33,269 nt of DNA, from positions 1 to 33,269 of the forward strand of contig NZ_RZNH01000050.1 of NCBI RefSeq assembly GCF_013141825.1. The letters run 5' to 3'. Position 1 is the stretch's first letter, and each line of letters starts with the position of its first letter. The notes beneath the pieces were generated by a model that ran no database searches, was not told the DNA's origin, and saw nothing but the letters and a program-made list of their open reading frames with translations. Shown here one piece after another: positions 33,087-33,269 of this stretch. This DNA is from Marinifilum caeruleilacunae. GTDB lineage: Bacteria > Bacteroidota > Bacteroidia > Bacteroidales > Marinifilaceae. Both the position numbers and the translations under genes were made by a program.

Positions 33087-33141
33087 TCTAAATACTATTT
33101 TCTAAGCTAAATTTAATTTGAAAAAACTTTTTCTGTTTTGT
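33053..33141 (-). ncRNA. Candidate small RNA of about 90 nt
   Basis: A TACATTTG box (33148-33155, minus strand) and the terminator-like hairpin at 33053-33086 bracket about 90 nt with no coding frame. The 5' part could form a GAAAAA/TTTTTC hairpin. No known RNA family is recognised. It could equally be chance spacing of a promoter-like box and a terminator of a gene beyond the window. Confidence 0.25.
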
Positions 33142-33147
33142 TCATAA

Positions 33148-33155
33148 CAAATGTA
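33148..33155 (-). promoter_or_regulatory. Promoter-like -7 box (TACATTTG) of the candidate small RNA
   Basis: TACATTTG on the minus strand matches TAnnTTTG exactly and equals the box of sdhC. A -33 box at standard spacing is not evident. Confidence 0.35.
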
Positions 33156-33250
33156 GTTTAGGATTATGCAAAATGCTTTGAACAAAAGTTAATGAAGCTT
33201 AAAAGTTGGAGTTTTGGTACTATTTTATATCACTCCTTCGCCTGTATGCA

Positions 33251-33269
33251 CTTCCCCTAAAAGGGGAAG
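33251..33269. repeat. Perfect inverted repeat at the window edge
   Basis: CTTCCCCT-AAA-AGGGGAAG has 8-bp arms and a 3-base loop. It is cut by or ends at the window edge, so it could be a terminator, an intergenic repeat unit or the tip of a mobile element. Confidence 0.6.

Noticed and set aside
1-33269. tRNA, rRNA, prophage, restriction or other defence genes
   Set aside because: No tRNA-like cloverleaf, rRNA stretch, phage structural gene, restriction or other defence-family motif was seen on either strand.

Overview
The window is about 33 kb of low-GC DNA from a Bacteroidota bacterium. Supporting signs are a PorP/SprF-type protein beside a giant protein with a type IX secretion (T9SS) type B C-terminus, SdhCAB with a single large membrane subunit, many SPII lipoproteins, weak Shine-Dalgarno sequences, and recurring Bacteroidota promoter boxes of the form TAnnTTTG. 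The mix of butyrate kinase, a fumarate reductase/succinate dehydrogenase and oxygen-independent HemN suggests an anaerobe or facultative anaerobe. A marine Marinilabiliales/Marinifilaceae-like member of the Bacteroidales is my best guess, by inference only.

Layout. (1) 1-145: one end of an IS3-family insertion sequence with the start of its orfA. (2) 166-5669, minus: a PorP/SprF-OmpA fusion and a 1301-residue secreted repeat protein, probably one surface-adhesin/export operon. (3) 6100-9225, plus: dCMP deaminase and an S41 protease in an operon, a terminator, then a duplicated Spy-like periplasmic protein. (4) 9309-10673, minus: hemN, divergent from butyrate kinase (10809), an alpha/beta hydrolase and a 926-residue hybrid histidine kinase (to 15298). 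(5) 15377-16943, minus: trpS and a YqaA-like membrane protein. (6) 17116-20089, plus: rbfA, a LolC/E-like permease with a TTG start, and two tandem paralogous secreted proteins. (7) 20199-21194, minus: dusB. (8) 21376-25947: CPBP protease, conserved unknown, acidic lipoprotein, RlpA-like protein and a DUF1207-like protein. (9) 26282-29694, minus: sdhCAB. (10) 30083 to the end: alpha/beta hydrolase, 5'-nucleotidase-like lipoprotein, DUF1289 protein, a possible small RNA and a terminal hairpin.

Most of the window is housekeeping. The most unusual signal is a repeated promoter module. Upstream of rbfA (plus) and of dusB (minus), 4.1 kb apart and facing each other, lie arrays of an exact 8-bp repeat (consensus YTTTCGAC; nine and five units). 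Each array runs into the same 36-nt promoter block (one mismatch), and similarity stops right after the -7 box. Other points of interest are the T9SS adhesin operon with an IS at its 3' edge, several operator-like palindromes, and a candidate short RNA near the right end. I saw no tRNA, rRNA, CRISPR array, prophage or recognisable defence system.
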